Positions 8,654 to 16,190 of a stretch of DNA of 34,046 nt are shown piece by piece (within the stretch, counting starts at the first letter, position 1; each line of letters starts with the position of its first letter). Made by a program: the position numbers and the translations under genes. Source of the DNA: Bifidobacterium breve (GTDB lineage Bacteria > Actinomycetota > Acidimicrobiia > Acidimicrobiales > Microtrichaceae); NCBI GenBank assembly GCA_945888825.1, contig CAMDAT010000004.1:1-34046 (forward strand). Direction: 5' to 3'. The notes below the pieces were generated by a model. That model worked only from the letters and a program-made list of their open reading frames with translations. It made no database searches and was not told the DNA's origin.

Positions 8654-9349
8654 ATGCCCGATCTATCTGGGATGCACCCCCCACAGCGCACGGCAGGGAT
8701 CGGTCAACGGTCTGTCAGATCAAACCTCACCGCAGTCCTCGCTATATTCGTCATCAGCTTTGTAGCGCTGAGTTGTGCTGCCGCTCCGAGAAGCAGGATT
8801 TCGGAGGGTACCGGTTCAGCCACAACGACTCTCCCCCTTGGAACAGAGACTGGGACTCCGGCGACGGTTCGGCCCATTACCTTTCCTGTTTCTGCCGGTG
8901 CGAGCTATAGCGACACCTTCGGTGCTCCACGCTCAGGCGGCCGCTCCCATGAGGGGCAAGATCTCGTGAGTGCCAAAGGCACGCCGCTGCTAGCAGCTGT
9001 CAGCGGACGTATCACCCGGCTACGTCATGACCTCAGCGGACTCTCTGGAAACTCACTAACGATTACCGCAGATGATGGGTGGAGTTATGTCTACATTCAT
9101 CTCAACAACGATTCCCCAGGCACAGATGACTCAGCAAACAGATTTGAGTACGCATTCGCACCGGGACTGGCACTCAATAACCGAGTGACTGCAGGCGAGT
9201 TGGTTGGGTTTCTTGGGGATTCCGGCAATGCCGAACAAACCATTGCGCATCTGCACTTCGAGATCCATCAACCGGACGGAGCGGTTATCAACGCGTTCGC
9301 AAGCCTGCGAGCAGCGAGTACGGCACCTGCGATTCCTCGAACCTGGTAG
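8654..9349 (+). CDS. M23-family metallopeptidase (LytM/lysostaphin-like), exported
   Basis: A probable cell-wall endopeptidase or an inactive regulator of one. A hydrophobic segment (LTAVLAIFVISFVALSC) forms a signal peptide or degenerate lipobox, followed by a Thr/Pro-rich linker. The M23 domain shows the zinc motif HEGQDL (HxxxD) and the C-terminal HLHFEIH, with GDSGNAE between them. Both metal sites look intact, so activity is likely. The start is uncertain: ATG 8654 is used here, ATG 8672 gives a neater signal peptide, and neither has a clear ribosome binding site. The gene converges on the LCP gene with 9 bp between stop codons. Confidence 0.85.
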   Translation: MPDLSGMHPPQRTAGIGQRSVRSNLTAVLAIFVISFVALSCAAAPRSRISEGTGSATTTLPLGTETGTPATVRPITFPVSAGASYSDTFGAPRSGGRSHEGQDLVSAKGTPLLAAVSGRITRLRHDLSGLSGNSLTITADDGWSYVYIHLNNDSPGTDDSANRFEYAFAPGLALNNRVTAGELVGFLGDSGNAEQTIAHLHFEIHQPDGAVINAFASLRAASTAPAIPRTW

Positions 9350-9358
9350 GAACAGGAG

Positions 9359-10867
9359 TTAGGGGCAGGAGGTGCCTTCTGGTGGCACGCCTGGCTTCCA
9401 GCCCGGCTCTGTGGTTGTCGGTGTAGCCGCTGGCGCAGGAGTTCCCGCAGCGGCAGGAGCAGCCGAGGCAACCGCTGGAGGTGCTGCAGTTTTCTCAGGT
9501 TCTGACACTCGCAAAAAATCAGTGCCAAGGGTGACCCGCACACTGCCCGAAGCCAACTTCTTGTCTTCTTTCAACTCTGGGGCTGCCGAGAGCCAAGGGG
9601 CCACAAGTTCTGCCATTCGCTGTTGACCCTTGGGGTAAGCAATCACCGTATGAGGCACGGTCTTATCCGAGGGTTCCACTGCACCCTCGATGAAACCTCC
9701 TGTGACCAAAACAAAGCTCACTCGCCGAGCTTGGCCTTCCCTACCAGAGGCGTTCACTACGGTCACTGTCACCTCGTCTGCCGAGGGCGGCGGGGCGGTT
9801 GTCGTCGTTACTGCCGCTGGGACTGCTGTGCCACGAAACAGGTCGAGTACTGGCTGCGCTGCTGCATCATCAATCAAGACCACCGCAGCGCCGCCATCGG
9901 TGCGAAAAGGAACCACGGGCAGGCTGTGAGTCTGCAGGCGTTCGGGATCGAAGCTCGAGAATCTCTTTCCGAGACCAACGAGATCCCCCGTGCCAAGCGA
10001 ATCATCAAGTTTGACTGAACCAAGTCCAGCATCAACCAGTGATTTCACCGTACCAACGTTGTTCAAACCCAGGGTCTGAGCCTTGGCTAACGCTGCCCGA
10101 GTAAGCAACTGTTGCCGAGTCATTCGTCCAAGATCACCTGTTGGATCCGACACCCACTTCACGCCGTTATTCCACTCAAGATGCCGTGAACGAGCGAATG
10201 CCAGTCCATTCTGGCCGTCGAGAACATGACAGCCCTTGACCCCAATTTCGAGCCCAGAATTGCCGTCCCGAACGGGGTGATCGAAATACATCGGCACTCC
10301 GCCGATGGCTTCTACGAGGGACTGAAATCCGGAGAAGTCCACCTCTACAAAGTGATTGATTGGTACTCCCAGAGAGTCCTGCACCGTGTCGACAACGGCT
10401 TGAGCAGACTGCGCATAGGCCGAGTTGATGCGCTGTTTGGAGTCTTTGCCCGAGATCGGAACCCACAGGTCCCGCGGTACCGATAACAGGTCAATCCGAT
10501 CACTGCCGGGGTTGATCCGAGCGATGAGCAGACTGTCTGCACGCTGACCTGTCGGAGCGTCCTTACCCAGCATGCCGCCGGCGCCCGGGTCACCTTCTTC
10601 AATATCTGCCCGGCTATCCGAACCCACAATGAGCACGTTCATTGGTTCGGTGGGGCTCGTGACTTCGGCCAGGTTGAGATCAACTCGCTGGATCTTCGAG
10701 AAACTCCACAGTCCCCAAGCCGCACCAGCGCCAAGTACAACTCCTATGCACAACAATCCAGCTAGGCCGGCAGCAGCAAGTCTTTTCGGTGTGGACCAGC
10801 CACTTGAGCCTTTGGGGGTTCGTCGAATTACCCGATACTCACCGGTGTCTTCGGAATCAGGGTTCAT
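9359..10867 (-). CDS. LytR-CpsA-Psr (LCP) family cell-wall glycopolymer ligase with LytR_C domain
   Basis: LCP proteins attach glycopolymers such as teichoic acid or arabinogalactan to peptidoglycan from lipid-linked precursors, outside the membrane. There is a short cytoplasmic N-terminus (GEYRVIRRTPKG), one membrane segment (LAAAGLAGLLCIGVVLGAG), then the LCP domain: NVLIVGSDSRAD, RADSLLIARINP, LLSVPRDLWVPI with the conserved Arg, and GLAFARSRH. After a TTTTAPPP linker comes a LytR_C domain (VTVTVVNASGREGQARRV), then an Ala/Pro/Thr-rich tail ending in SCP. ATG 10867 was chosen; GTG 10882 adds five residues. Neither start has a Shine-Dalgarno. The nearby M23 peptidase fits a cell-wall role. 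Confidence 0.9.
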   Translation of the reverse strand: MNPDSEDTGEYRVIRRTPKGSSGWSTPKRLAAAGLAGLLCIGVVLGAGAAWGLWSFSKIQRVDLNLAEVTSPTEPMNVLIVGSDSRADIEEGDPGAGGMLGKDAPTGQRADSLLIARINPGSDRIDLLSVPRDLWVPISGKDSKQRINSAYAQSAQAVVDTVQDSLGVPINHFVEVDFSGFQSLVEAIGGVPMYFDHPVRDGNSGLEIGVKGCHVLDGQNGLAFARSRHLEWNNGVKWVSDPTGDLGRMTRQQLLTRAALAKAQTLGLNNVGTVKSLVDAGLGSVKLDDSLGTGDLVGLGKRFSSFDPERLQTHSLPVVPFRTDGGAAVVLIDDAAAQPVLDLFRGTAVPAAVTTTTAPPPSADEVTVTVVNASGREGQARRVSFVLVTGGFIEGAVEPSDKTVPHTVIAYPKGQQRMAELVAPWLSAAPELKEDKKLASGSVRVTLGTDFLRVSEPEKTAAPPAVASAAPAAAGTPAPAATPTTTEPGWKPGVPPEGTSCP

Positions 10868-11056
10868 CGGAGGAGGAGTCACAAAGGGAATCGAAGCAAA
10901 CGGTCGAGATCGAACTCCAGCAGAATTTGCCAGAAGTAGTCACGAAACTTGTGAGCATAACCTTAGTAGCTGCGCCCATAGTTTTGGTGAGATCCCCGGC
11001 CCCGAGCAGGCAGGTTCCTCAGCTTGGAGAAGCCCGCGTGGATGCCCATGAAACCT

Positions 11057-12304
11057 CTAACTGGATTTTGTTTCAACCTTTGGCTCACGCGGCAACCCGA
11101 GCACCTTCTCACCGACGATATTGCGCTGAATCTGAGAGGTTCCACCCCAGATTGTCTCTGATCGAGAGAAGAAGAAGGACGAGACCATCAAGCTGACGGG
11201 GTACGTGGGTCGACCCTCGCCTCGCATCGCCGCTGGCCACGAACCGCCCTGCGGACCGCTCGTGGAGAGCATGGCCTCTGCACCCCAAATCTCTAGGGCA
11301 AGCTCCATTGCAGCCTTGTGAGTCTCTGACCAGAACATCTTGTTGGTAGCACCGAGGACAGTGACAGCCATATCTCGTTTTCCGCTTACGGTGGCAGTCA
11401 GCGAGCGCAGACCGTTGATCCGCATAATCTGAATCTTGGAGTAGTACACGGCCAAACTCTGACGAATCATTGGGTCGTTGATCTTGCCGTTCTCAGTGGC
11501 CTTCTCAACCATCAGGCGGTATTCCTCGGCGAAGCGGCGATAACCAGTGGTTGCTGACATTCCTCGCTCAAAGCCAAGGGTGTCGTTGGCAACTTTCCAG
11601 CCGTTATTCAAACCGCCGACAACATTGTCGATGGGGCAGCGAGCATCAGAGAAGAACACCTCGTTGAACTCATCGGTTCCATCGGGCTGCACGATGCCGC
11701 GTACCTCTACCCCGGGCTGCTTCATAGGCACTAAGAGGTACGAGATTCCGGCCTGCTTTTTCACATCAGGGTCCGTCCGTGCAAGCACAAAGCAGTAATC
11801 AGCGAACTGGGCTTGTGTGGTCCAAACTTTTTGCCCGTTGATAACCCATTCGTCTCCGTCGAGCACGGCCGTGGTCTTTAAGGATGCAAGATCGGACCCA
11901 GAGTCGGGCTCGGAGAACCCCTGGCACCAACTCATGGTGCCATCAAGGATCTTGGGCAGGAAAAACTTTTTCTGCTCCTCGGTTCCGTTCATCAAGATGG
12001 TCGGCCCGACGAGCGTGTCTCCAAAGAAGTCGGCCCGCATTGGTGCTTTTGCCTTTGCGAACTCCTCTGCGAGTACAACGCCCTGCATGGTGGAGAGGTT
12101 CTTGCCACCGTATTCCTCGGGCCAAGTTGCGCAGATCCAACCACCCTCAAAAAGGGTCTTGGTCCACTCCAGATTCCAAGTGGCCTTCTCATCAGAAGTC
12201 ATCTTGAATCCCGAATCAAACCAACCCTGGGGAAGGTTGTCTTCGAGCCAAGCTCGGATTTCGATTCGGAACTCTTCGGCGTCAGCGGGATAAGTCAGGT
12301 CCAT
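11057..12304 (-). CDS. Acyl-CoA dehydrogenase (FadE-like)
   Basis: An FAD flavoenzyme of 415 residues that makes a trans-2-enoyl-CoA from an acyl-CoA substrate. The FAD/substrate signature WCQGFSEPDSGSDLASL is followed by WVINGQKVWTTQAQFADY, the segment NDTLGFERGMSATTGY where the catalytic Glu can lie, and the C-terminal IWGGTSQIQRNIVGEKVLGL. The substrate (fatty acid, branched chain or sterol side chain) cannot be told from sequence. The ATG has GAGG very close (2 nt), and a CAATAT hexamer 7 nt upstream could give a leaderless transcript. That hexamer overlaps a palindromic operator candidate, so repression at the promoter is plausible. It is divergent from an enoyl-reductase-like gene. Confidence 0.93.
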   Translation of the reverse strand: MDLTYPADAEEFRIEIRAWLEDNLPQGWFDSGFKMTSDEKATWNLEWTKTLFEGGWICATWPEEYGGKNLSTMQGVVLAEEFAKAKAPMRADFFGDTLVGPTILMNGTEEQKKFFLPKILDGTMSWCQGFSEPDSGSDLASLKTTAVLDGDEWVINGQKVWTTQAQFADYCFVLARTDPDVKKQAGISYLLVPMKQPGVEVRGIVQPDGTDEFNEVFFSDARCPIDNVVGGLNNGWKVANDTLGFERGMSATTGYRRFAEEYRLMVEKATENGKINDPMIRQSLAVYYSKIQIMRINGLRSLTATVSGKRDMAVTVLGATNKMFWSETHKAAMELALEIWGAEAMLSTSGPQGGSWPAAMRGEGRPTYPVSLMVSSFFFSRSETIWGGTSQIQRNIVGEKVLGLPREPKVETKSS

Positions 12305-12314
12305 GCCCTCAATA

Positions 12315-12330
12315 TTGACCGATCAGTCAA
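12315..12330. promoter_or_regulatory. Operator-like palindrome between divergent acyl-CoA dehydrogenase and enoyl reductase genes
   Basis: TTGACCGATCAGTCAA is a 16-bp dyad in which 7 of 8 pairs match. It lies 11 bp upstream of the acyl-CoA dehydrogenase ATG and overlaps that gene's candidate -10 region. The length and symmetry resemble TetR-family operators, which often control lipid genes in actinobacteria. The regulator is not in the window. Confidence 0.5.
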
Positions 12331-12340
12331 GTGAGAACCA

Positions 12341-12368
12341 GTCAGCATGGTCACAAGATTGTGCTGAC
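12341..12368. promoter_or_regulatory. Second compound dyad in the same divergent region
   Basis: A perfect 12-bp palindrome CACAAGATTGTG (12352-12363) is nested within an outer GTCAG/CTGAC pair (12341-12345 and 12364-12368), with six unpaired bases on the left side. It ends 13 bp before the plus-strand ATG, so it could be a second operator or a hairpin in a short leader. Confidence 0.35.
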
Positions 12369-12381
12369 CTAGGGTTCATTC

Positions 12382-13611
12382 ATGAAACACAACCCCGGCC
12401 GGCCGTTCGACCTGATTGTCTTTGGTGCAACAAGTTTCGTTGGACAGATCCTGTGCAGGCATCTCGTGGAGCGTCACGGCACCACAGGAACGCTGAAATG
12501 GGCGATAGCCGGCCGTGATGCGGCAAAGCTTGATCAGGTTGCACAAGACACCGGGGCAGAGGTGGCCCGCATCGTGGCCGACGCGTCAGATCGCAAGGCC
12601 CTCATGTCGCTGGCGGAATCTACCCGCGTGGTGGTTTCTACCGTTGGCCCCTATGCGCTGTACGGGTCCGAATTGATTGCGGCAGTTGCCGCTGCCGGCA
12701 CCGACTACTGCGATTTGACCGGAGAACCTCAATGGATGCGGGCCATGATTGATACCCACCAGGCTGCAGCTCGCGACAGTGGCGCTCGAATCGTGCATGC
12801 CTGCGGGTTTGATTCCATTCCTTCTGACCTAGGCGTGTGGTTCACACAGCAGCGATCTATGGAGCTCTTTGATGCACCCTGTGACCACGTAGCGATGCGC
12901 GTGTACTCCATGAAGGGGGGCGCAAGCGGCGGGACGATTGCGTCAATGATGAACCTTATGGAAGAGGCTGCCTCGGACCCTGACCTTCGAAGGATGCTCG
13001 CTGATCCTTACGCTCTAGCTCCGCAAGACCTGCGATCAGGAGTTGAGCAGCCTGAACTGACGGGTCCGACCCATGATGCGGCTTCGGGTCAGTGGATTGC
13101 ACCGTTTGTGATGGCAGGAGTCAACACCCGCGTTGTTCAGCGGACTCACGCATTGCTCGGGCGCCCTTGGGGTCCGGAGTTTCGCTATGAGGAAGCCATG
13201 GTGATGGGCGCGGGAATTGCTGGCGGAATAAAGGCGGCGGGGCTATCAGCTGGGATTTTGGGCGGAATGGGACTCGCTGCTGTCTCCCCGACCCGCAAAT
13301 TGCTCAATCGATTTGTTCTTCCTCAACCTGGAGAGGGGCCTTCACCCAAAGCCCAGCTTGAGGGTTTTTTTGAGTTACGTTTCTTTGGCCTCACTCAAAA
13401 TGGCCGAGCCGTGCGGACTCAGGTGACTGGGGAGCGAGACCCTGGATATGGATGCACGGCACGCATGTTGGGCGAGGCTGCAGTGACGCTGCTCGACTTG
13501 GACCACGAAGATGTTGGCGGCGGATTCTGGACGCCAGCCACGGCACTCGGAGATCGACTCATCGAACGTCTTGAAGCGCATGCTGGCCTGCGATTCAACC
13601 TCCTGCTCTGA
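12382..13611 (+). CDS. Saccharopine dehydrogenase-like NAD(P) oxidoreductase (trans-acting enoyl reductase family)
   Basis: A 409-residue protein with an N-terminal Rossmann fold (FDLIVFGATSFVGQILCRHL), then AIAGRDAAKL and VVSTVGPYALYG. It belongs to the family of mycobacterial Rv2449c/Rv2953, the latter a trans-acting enoyl reductase for phthiocerol-type lipids (from family knowledge). A Gly/Ala-rich stretch (GAGIAGGIKAAGLSAGILGG) may touch the membrane. It probably reduces an enoyl or unsaturated lipid intermediate; true saccharopine dehydrogenase activity is unlikely. It shares a 77-bp regulatory region with the divergent acyl-CoA dehydrogenase, which supports a lipid role. The start is ATG 12382 without a strong ribosome binding site. 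Confidence 0.8.
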   Translation: MKHNPGRPFDLIVFGATSFVGQILCRHLVERHGTTGTLKWAIAGRDAAKLDQVAQDTGAEVARIVADASDRKALMSLAESTRVVVSTVGPYALYGSELIAAVAAAGTDYCDLTGEPQWMRAMIDTHQAAARDSGARIVHACGFDSIPSDLGVWFTQQRSMELFDAPCDHVAMRVYSMKGGASGGTIASMMNLMEEAASDPDLRRMLADPYALAPQDLRSGVEQPELTGPTHDAASGQWIAPFVMAGVNTRVVQRTHALLGRPWGPEFRYEEAMVMGAGIAGGIKAAGLSAGILGGMGLAAVSPTRKLLNRFVLPQPGEGPSPKAQLEGFFELRFFGLTQNGRAVRTQVTGERDPGYGCTARMLGEAAVTLLDLDHEDVGGGFWTPATALGDRLIERLEAHAGLRFNLLL

Positions 13612-13645
13612 CAACGATGCAGCACCTACCGGGTTGCTGCGTCAG
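13608..13645 (+). other. Stem-loop at the end of the enoyl reductase gene
   Basis: CTGAC and GCAGCA pair with TGCTGC-GTCAG, with a six-base bulge on the left and a 10-nt loop; the left arm overlaps the stop codon. A smaller TGGCT/AGCCA hairpin follows directly. There is no T-tract, so termination is only a possibility. Confidence 0.3.
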
Positions 13646-13706
13646 TTGGCTAACGCAAGCCAGCAGAACCCATCAGCCTGTCTAATCTGAGGGTTGAACT
13701 TGCGGG

Positions 13707-13712
13707 TAGATT
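13707..13712 (+). promoter_or_regulatory. Putative -10 box for leaderless FrhB-like transcript
   Basis: TAGATT ends 6 nt before the ATG at 13719, the spacing of a leaderless promoter. The intervening GAGGAG touches the ATG, too close to work as a Shine-Dalgarno. The same hexamer is the proposed -10 of rho. No clear -35 is seen. Confidence 0.35.
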
Positions 13713-13718
13713 GAGGAG

Positions 13719-14897
13719 ATGTCACTCGCCGAGGAACTTCTGGTTACTGCTTCTGCCCGCTGGACGAGTCAGTGGAAAGAACTGAAGGCAGAGGTCATCG
13801 ATACTGGCATTTGCACTGGGTGTGCAGGCTGCGTGATTTCCTGCCCGCATGATGTCATTGGCTACGACCATGAACAAGGCGGCTACAAGCCGTTCCATCT
13901 TGAAGAAGAACTTGGCCCAGAGGACTGCGGCCACGGCATCAAGGGCTGCACCAGTTGCACCCGAGCTTGTCCCAGGTTTCGCCTCTGGGAAGGTCAAGCT
14001 GATGAGCACCTGTTCGCTAGGACCCGAAATGATGATGAGGTCGCTGGGATCTTCCAAGACATTTTGTTGACCCGAGCTTCTGATGCCATGGTGCATGAGA
14101 TCGGCCAAGACGGGGGCCTTGTATCGGCAATCCTGCTTTGGGCTATGGAGCATGACTACATCGATGCAGCCTTGGTTTCGTACCTCGAAGGAGACAAAGG
14201 TTCATGGAAGGCTCGCCCCGGAGTAGCAGCGAACCGGGAAGAGATTCTTGAGGCCGCAGGCAGCAGGTACACCTACTCTGCCAACACTCTGGCCCTAAAC
14301 GAGGCTCTAGAAGCCGGGCACTCGCGTCTTGCTCTGGTGGGAATGAGTTGTCAGTCCTCGGTTCCCCCAGTCATGTGGTCTCGCAAGATTGGCAAGATCT
14401 CGAAGCCGATTGTGTTCAACCTGGGTCTGCTCTGCTCAAAGACATTTGATGACGCAATCTTTGAGGAACTCTTCCGGGCAAAGTACGGAATCGAACGCGA
14501 GCAGATCGTCAAGATGAATATCAAAGGCGTGTTCCAACTTTGGTTGACCGATGGAAGCTACCGAGAAGTCAACCTGAAGGAGTGTCACGCCTGGACCCGA
14601 GAAGGCTGCACCCACTGCCCTGACTTTGCTGCTGAACATGCCGATATCTCGTGCGGCGGGATCGGTGAGAACGCCAACTGGACGCTCACCATCGTGCGCA
14701 CTGATCTAGGACGAGAGATCATCAGTCGGATGATTGCTGACGGATCTATCGAAGCTCGGCCCGGCGACTCAGACCCCGCAGCAATTGCACTCATGCGCAA
14801 GCTGTCTGAAAAATCACGAGCTCGCTGGCCTACCAGTGCAGAGGCGAGCGTGCGAGTGGGTTTGCCCGAACCCAAACGAAAGTCACCTCAGAGTTGA
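13719..14897 (+). CDS. Coenzyme F420 hydrogenase/dehydrogenase beta-subunit (FrhB) family Fe-S flavoprotein
   Basis: A 392-residue protein with two ferredoxin-like [4Fe-4S] motifs near the N-terminus: CTGCAGCVISCP (about residue 31) and GCTSCTRACP (about 76-86). FrhB_FdhB N- and C-terminal domains follow (for example GQDGGLVSAILLWAMEH, then FNLGLLCSKTF). Family members pass electrons between Fe-S clusters, flavin and F420; others reduce chlorophyll-type substrates (BciB/HCAR). No hydrogenase or formate dehydrogenase partner is nearby, so this is a stand-alone F420- or ferredoxin-dependent reductase of unknown substrate. The preceding enoyl reductase gene lies on the same strand but a stem-loop and a promoter candidate separate them. 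Confidence 0.85.
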   Translation: MSLAEELLVTASARWTSQWKELKAEVIDTGICTGCAGCVISCPHDVIGYDHEQGGYKPFHLEEELGPEDCGHGIKGCTSCTRACPRFRLWEGQADEHLFARTRNDDEVAGIFQDILLTRASDAMVHEIGQDGGLVSAILLWAMEHDYIDAALVSYLEGDKGSWKARPGVAANREEILEAAGSRYTYSANTLALNEALEAGHSRLALVGMSCQSSVPPVMWSRKIGKISKPIVFNLGLLCSKTFDDAIFEELFRAKYGIEREQIVKMNIKGVFQLWLTDGSYREVNLKECHAWTREGCTHCPDFAAEHADISCGGIGENANWTLTIVRTDLGREIISRMIADGSIEARPGDSDPAAIALMRKLSEKSRARWPTSAEASVRVGLPEPKRKSPQS

Positions 14898-14970
14898 TCG
14901 GCTTGCCTAGTTGGGCGATCGAGAGTCCTGGCTGCGGGTCAGCCTGTGCAGCACCCACATCGGCGCAGGG

Positions 14971-15336
14971 TTAGTTAGAAGTGCCGCACTTCTCTTGAAC
15001 TGCCTGAATATTATTCGGAATCACAATTTCTCCAGCCTTCTCGGTGGCCTGCTTCTTATCGAACGCCTTTGCATCTGAGAAGGGGACAGTTTCTTTCAAG
15101 CCATCAAAGATGCAGTTGCAGTAATCGACGCTCTCCAGCTTGACGTCAACATACTTACCATCGGTCGGTTCGACGCCAGTGCACCCGTACATCAAGTTGC
15201 CGTAGTAGCCCGTGCCATCAGTGGTGACGTCACCGTATTCGTTTGGGTCTCGGACAGTTCCACCGCAACTGCTCAGCGCTATTGCACAGGCTGTTACCAG
15301 AATCACAGTTCGGATGGTTCTTCTTGCGGGACGCAT
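14971..15336 (-). CDS. Small Cys-containing lipoprotein, function unknown
   Basis: A 121-residue protein. MRPARRTIRTVILVTACAIA followed by LSSC is a lipoprotein signal peptide with lipobox. The mature part is hydrophilic with four cysteines (YGCTG, DYCNC, EKCG) and the segment CIFDGLKETVPFSDAKAFD. The cysteines may form disulphides or bind metal outside the cell. I do not recognise a named family. It stands alone between a convergent FrhB-like gene and an unknown gene on its own strand. Confidence 0.7.
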   Translation of the reverse strand: MRPARRTIRTVILVTACAIALSSCGGTVRDPNEYGDVTTDGTGYYGNLMYGCTGVEPTDGKYVDVKLESVDYCNCIFDGLKETVPFSDAKAFDKKQATEKAGEIVIPNNIQAVQEKCGTSN

Positions 15337-15418
15337 CTGGCTCCTCGAGGACGGGCTGAGTGCAAAAACTAGCGCTCATCTGTCATCAGGCTGAAACTCG
15401 CTCCGCTGCTCGGCCGGA

Positions 15419-15814
15419 TTAGAGCTTCGTACCCGCTAGCGATACTCCCGTTGATCGGTCGTAATCGAACATTGAAGACCCAGACCTGAGCTGCTCTGCA
15501 TCAAGCACTGCGAGCCTTCGCTGGGCAAGACTCGGAGATGATGCCATCGTCAGCGCATCGATCAATCCTGCTCCCCTGCCACGAGGAACGCTCGTCACTT
15601 CTGTGCTCTCAAGGATTCCGAGTTCTATGGTCTGGCCAATCTCACTCTGGTACTGCTGCCTGATCCGTCTCATAGAAGTTCTTCGGCCAAATCTGACTGC
15701 CCCAAGAGAGTCATACGGCCCAGTTTCGGGGAAATGGTACTTCCGGACTAGCCCTACAGACGAGGGCAAACTTGGTTGGACTGGCAGGGACTCTGTCGGT
15801 TCGCTGACAGTCAT
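15419..15814 (-). CDS. Hypothetical protein downstream of Flp-type pilin gene
   Basis: A 131-residue hydrophilic protein with no signal peptide or membrane segment and no family that I recognise. The centre is basic (VRFGRRTSMRRIRQQYQSEIG) and the second half is richer in Ser and Leu. It starts 12 bp after the stop of the pilin-like gene, so the two are probably cotranscribed; AGGG directly abuts its ATG. A role in pilin processing or assembly is a guess from position only. A chance open frame cannot be excluded. Confidence 0.5.
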   Translation of the reverse strand: MTVSEPTESLPVQPSLPSSVGLVRKYHFPETGPYDSLGAVRFGRRTSMRRIRQQYQSEIGQTIELGILESTEVTSVPRGRGAGLIDALTMASSPSLAQRRLAVLDAEQLRSGSSMFDYDRSTGVSLAGTKL

Positions 15815-15826
15815 CCCTAGGTGAGG

Positions 15827-16075
15827 CTAGGGGCCAACAGTAACTACGGGAATGGTGTGGGTGCTGATTCCCACTGCTGTTGCACTGATCTTAGAAGCAG
15901 CAGCATTTTGCATCAGCTTGATACTCCCCACTGTAGGCAGAGCTAGCAGGGCAACAATGAGCGCGTATTCCACGAGTGAGGCTCCTCGTTCCCCCCTACG
16001 GCCACGCCGATGTGAGCAATGACAGCTAGGTCCTGATTGTCCATGCTTGCTCGGGCGCATTCCGGAACGGCTCAT
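15827..16075 (-). CDS. Flp/Fap-type (type IVb) prepilin-like protein
   Basis: An 82-residue protein with a long basic leader (about 31 residues, with RRGRRGERG) followed by ASLVEYALIVALLALPTVG. This is the Flp class signature, with prepilin peptidase cleavage expected after the Gly and the conserved Glu at +5. A short Ala/Ser/Val-rich tail follows. Flp pilins build adhesive tight-adherence pili, but no tad or cpa genes are in the window, so the assembly machinery must lie elsewhere or the protein acts alone. ATG 16075 is used. An 18-bp palindrome lies 35 bp upstream. Confidence 0.75.
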   Translation of the reverse strand: MSRSGMRPSKHGQSGPSCHCSHRRGRRGERGASLVEYALIVALLALPTVGSIKLMQNAAASKISATAVGISTHTIPVVTVGP

Positions 16076-16110
16076 AGCTTTTATGATCGGCAGGGAGCTA
16101 GGCGGAGCGG

Positions 16111-16128
16111 ATAGGTCAAATGACCTAT
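16111..16128. promoter_or_regulatory. Perfect 18-bp operator-like palindrome upstream of the Flp-type pilin gene
   Basis: ATAGGTCA-AA-TGACCTAT has 8-bp perfect arms with a 2-bp centre. It lies 35 bp before the pilin ATG and 63 bp past the ftsX stop. No T-tract follows on either strand, and the 2-nt loop is too short for a stable hairpin, so a dimeric repressor or activator site is more likely than a terminator. The regulator is unknown. Confidence 0.5.
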
Positions 16129-16190
16129 TTCTAGTCTGAACGGCCTACTTCTACTCAGGAAGAGCTAGACCACTTCCGGAGCGCAATCTG

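Noticed and set aside
9349-9360. Terminator between the convergent M23 and LCP genes
   Set aside because: Only 9 bp separate the stop codons and no inverted repeat was visible there.
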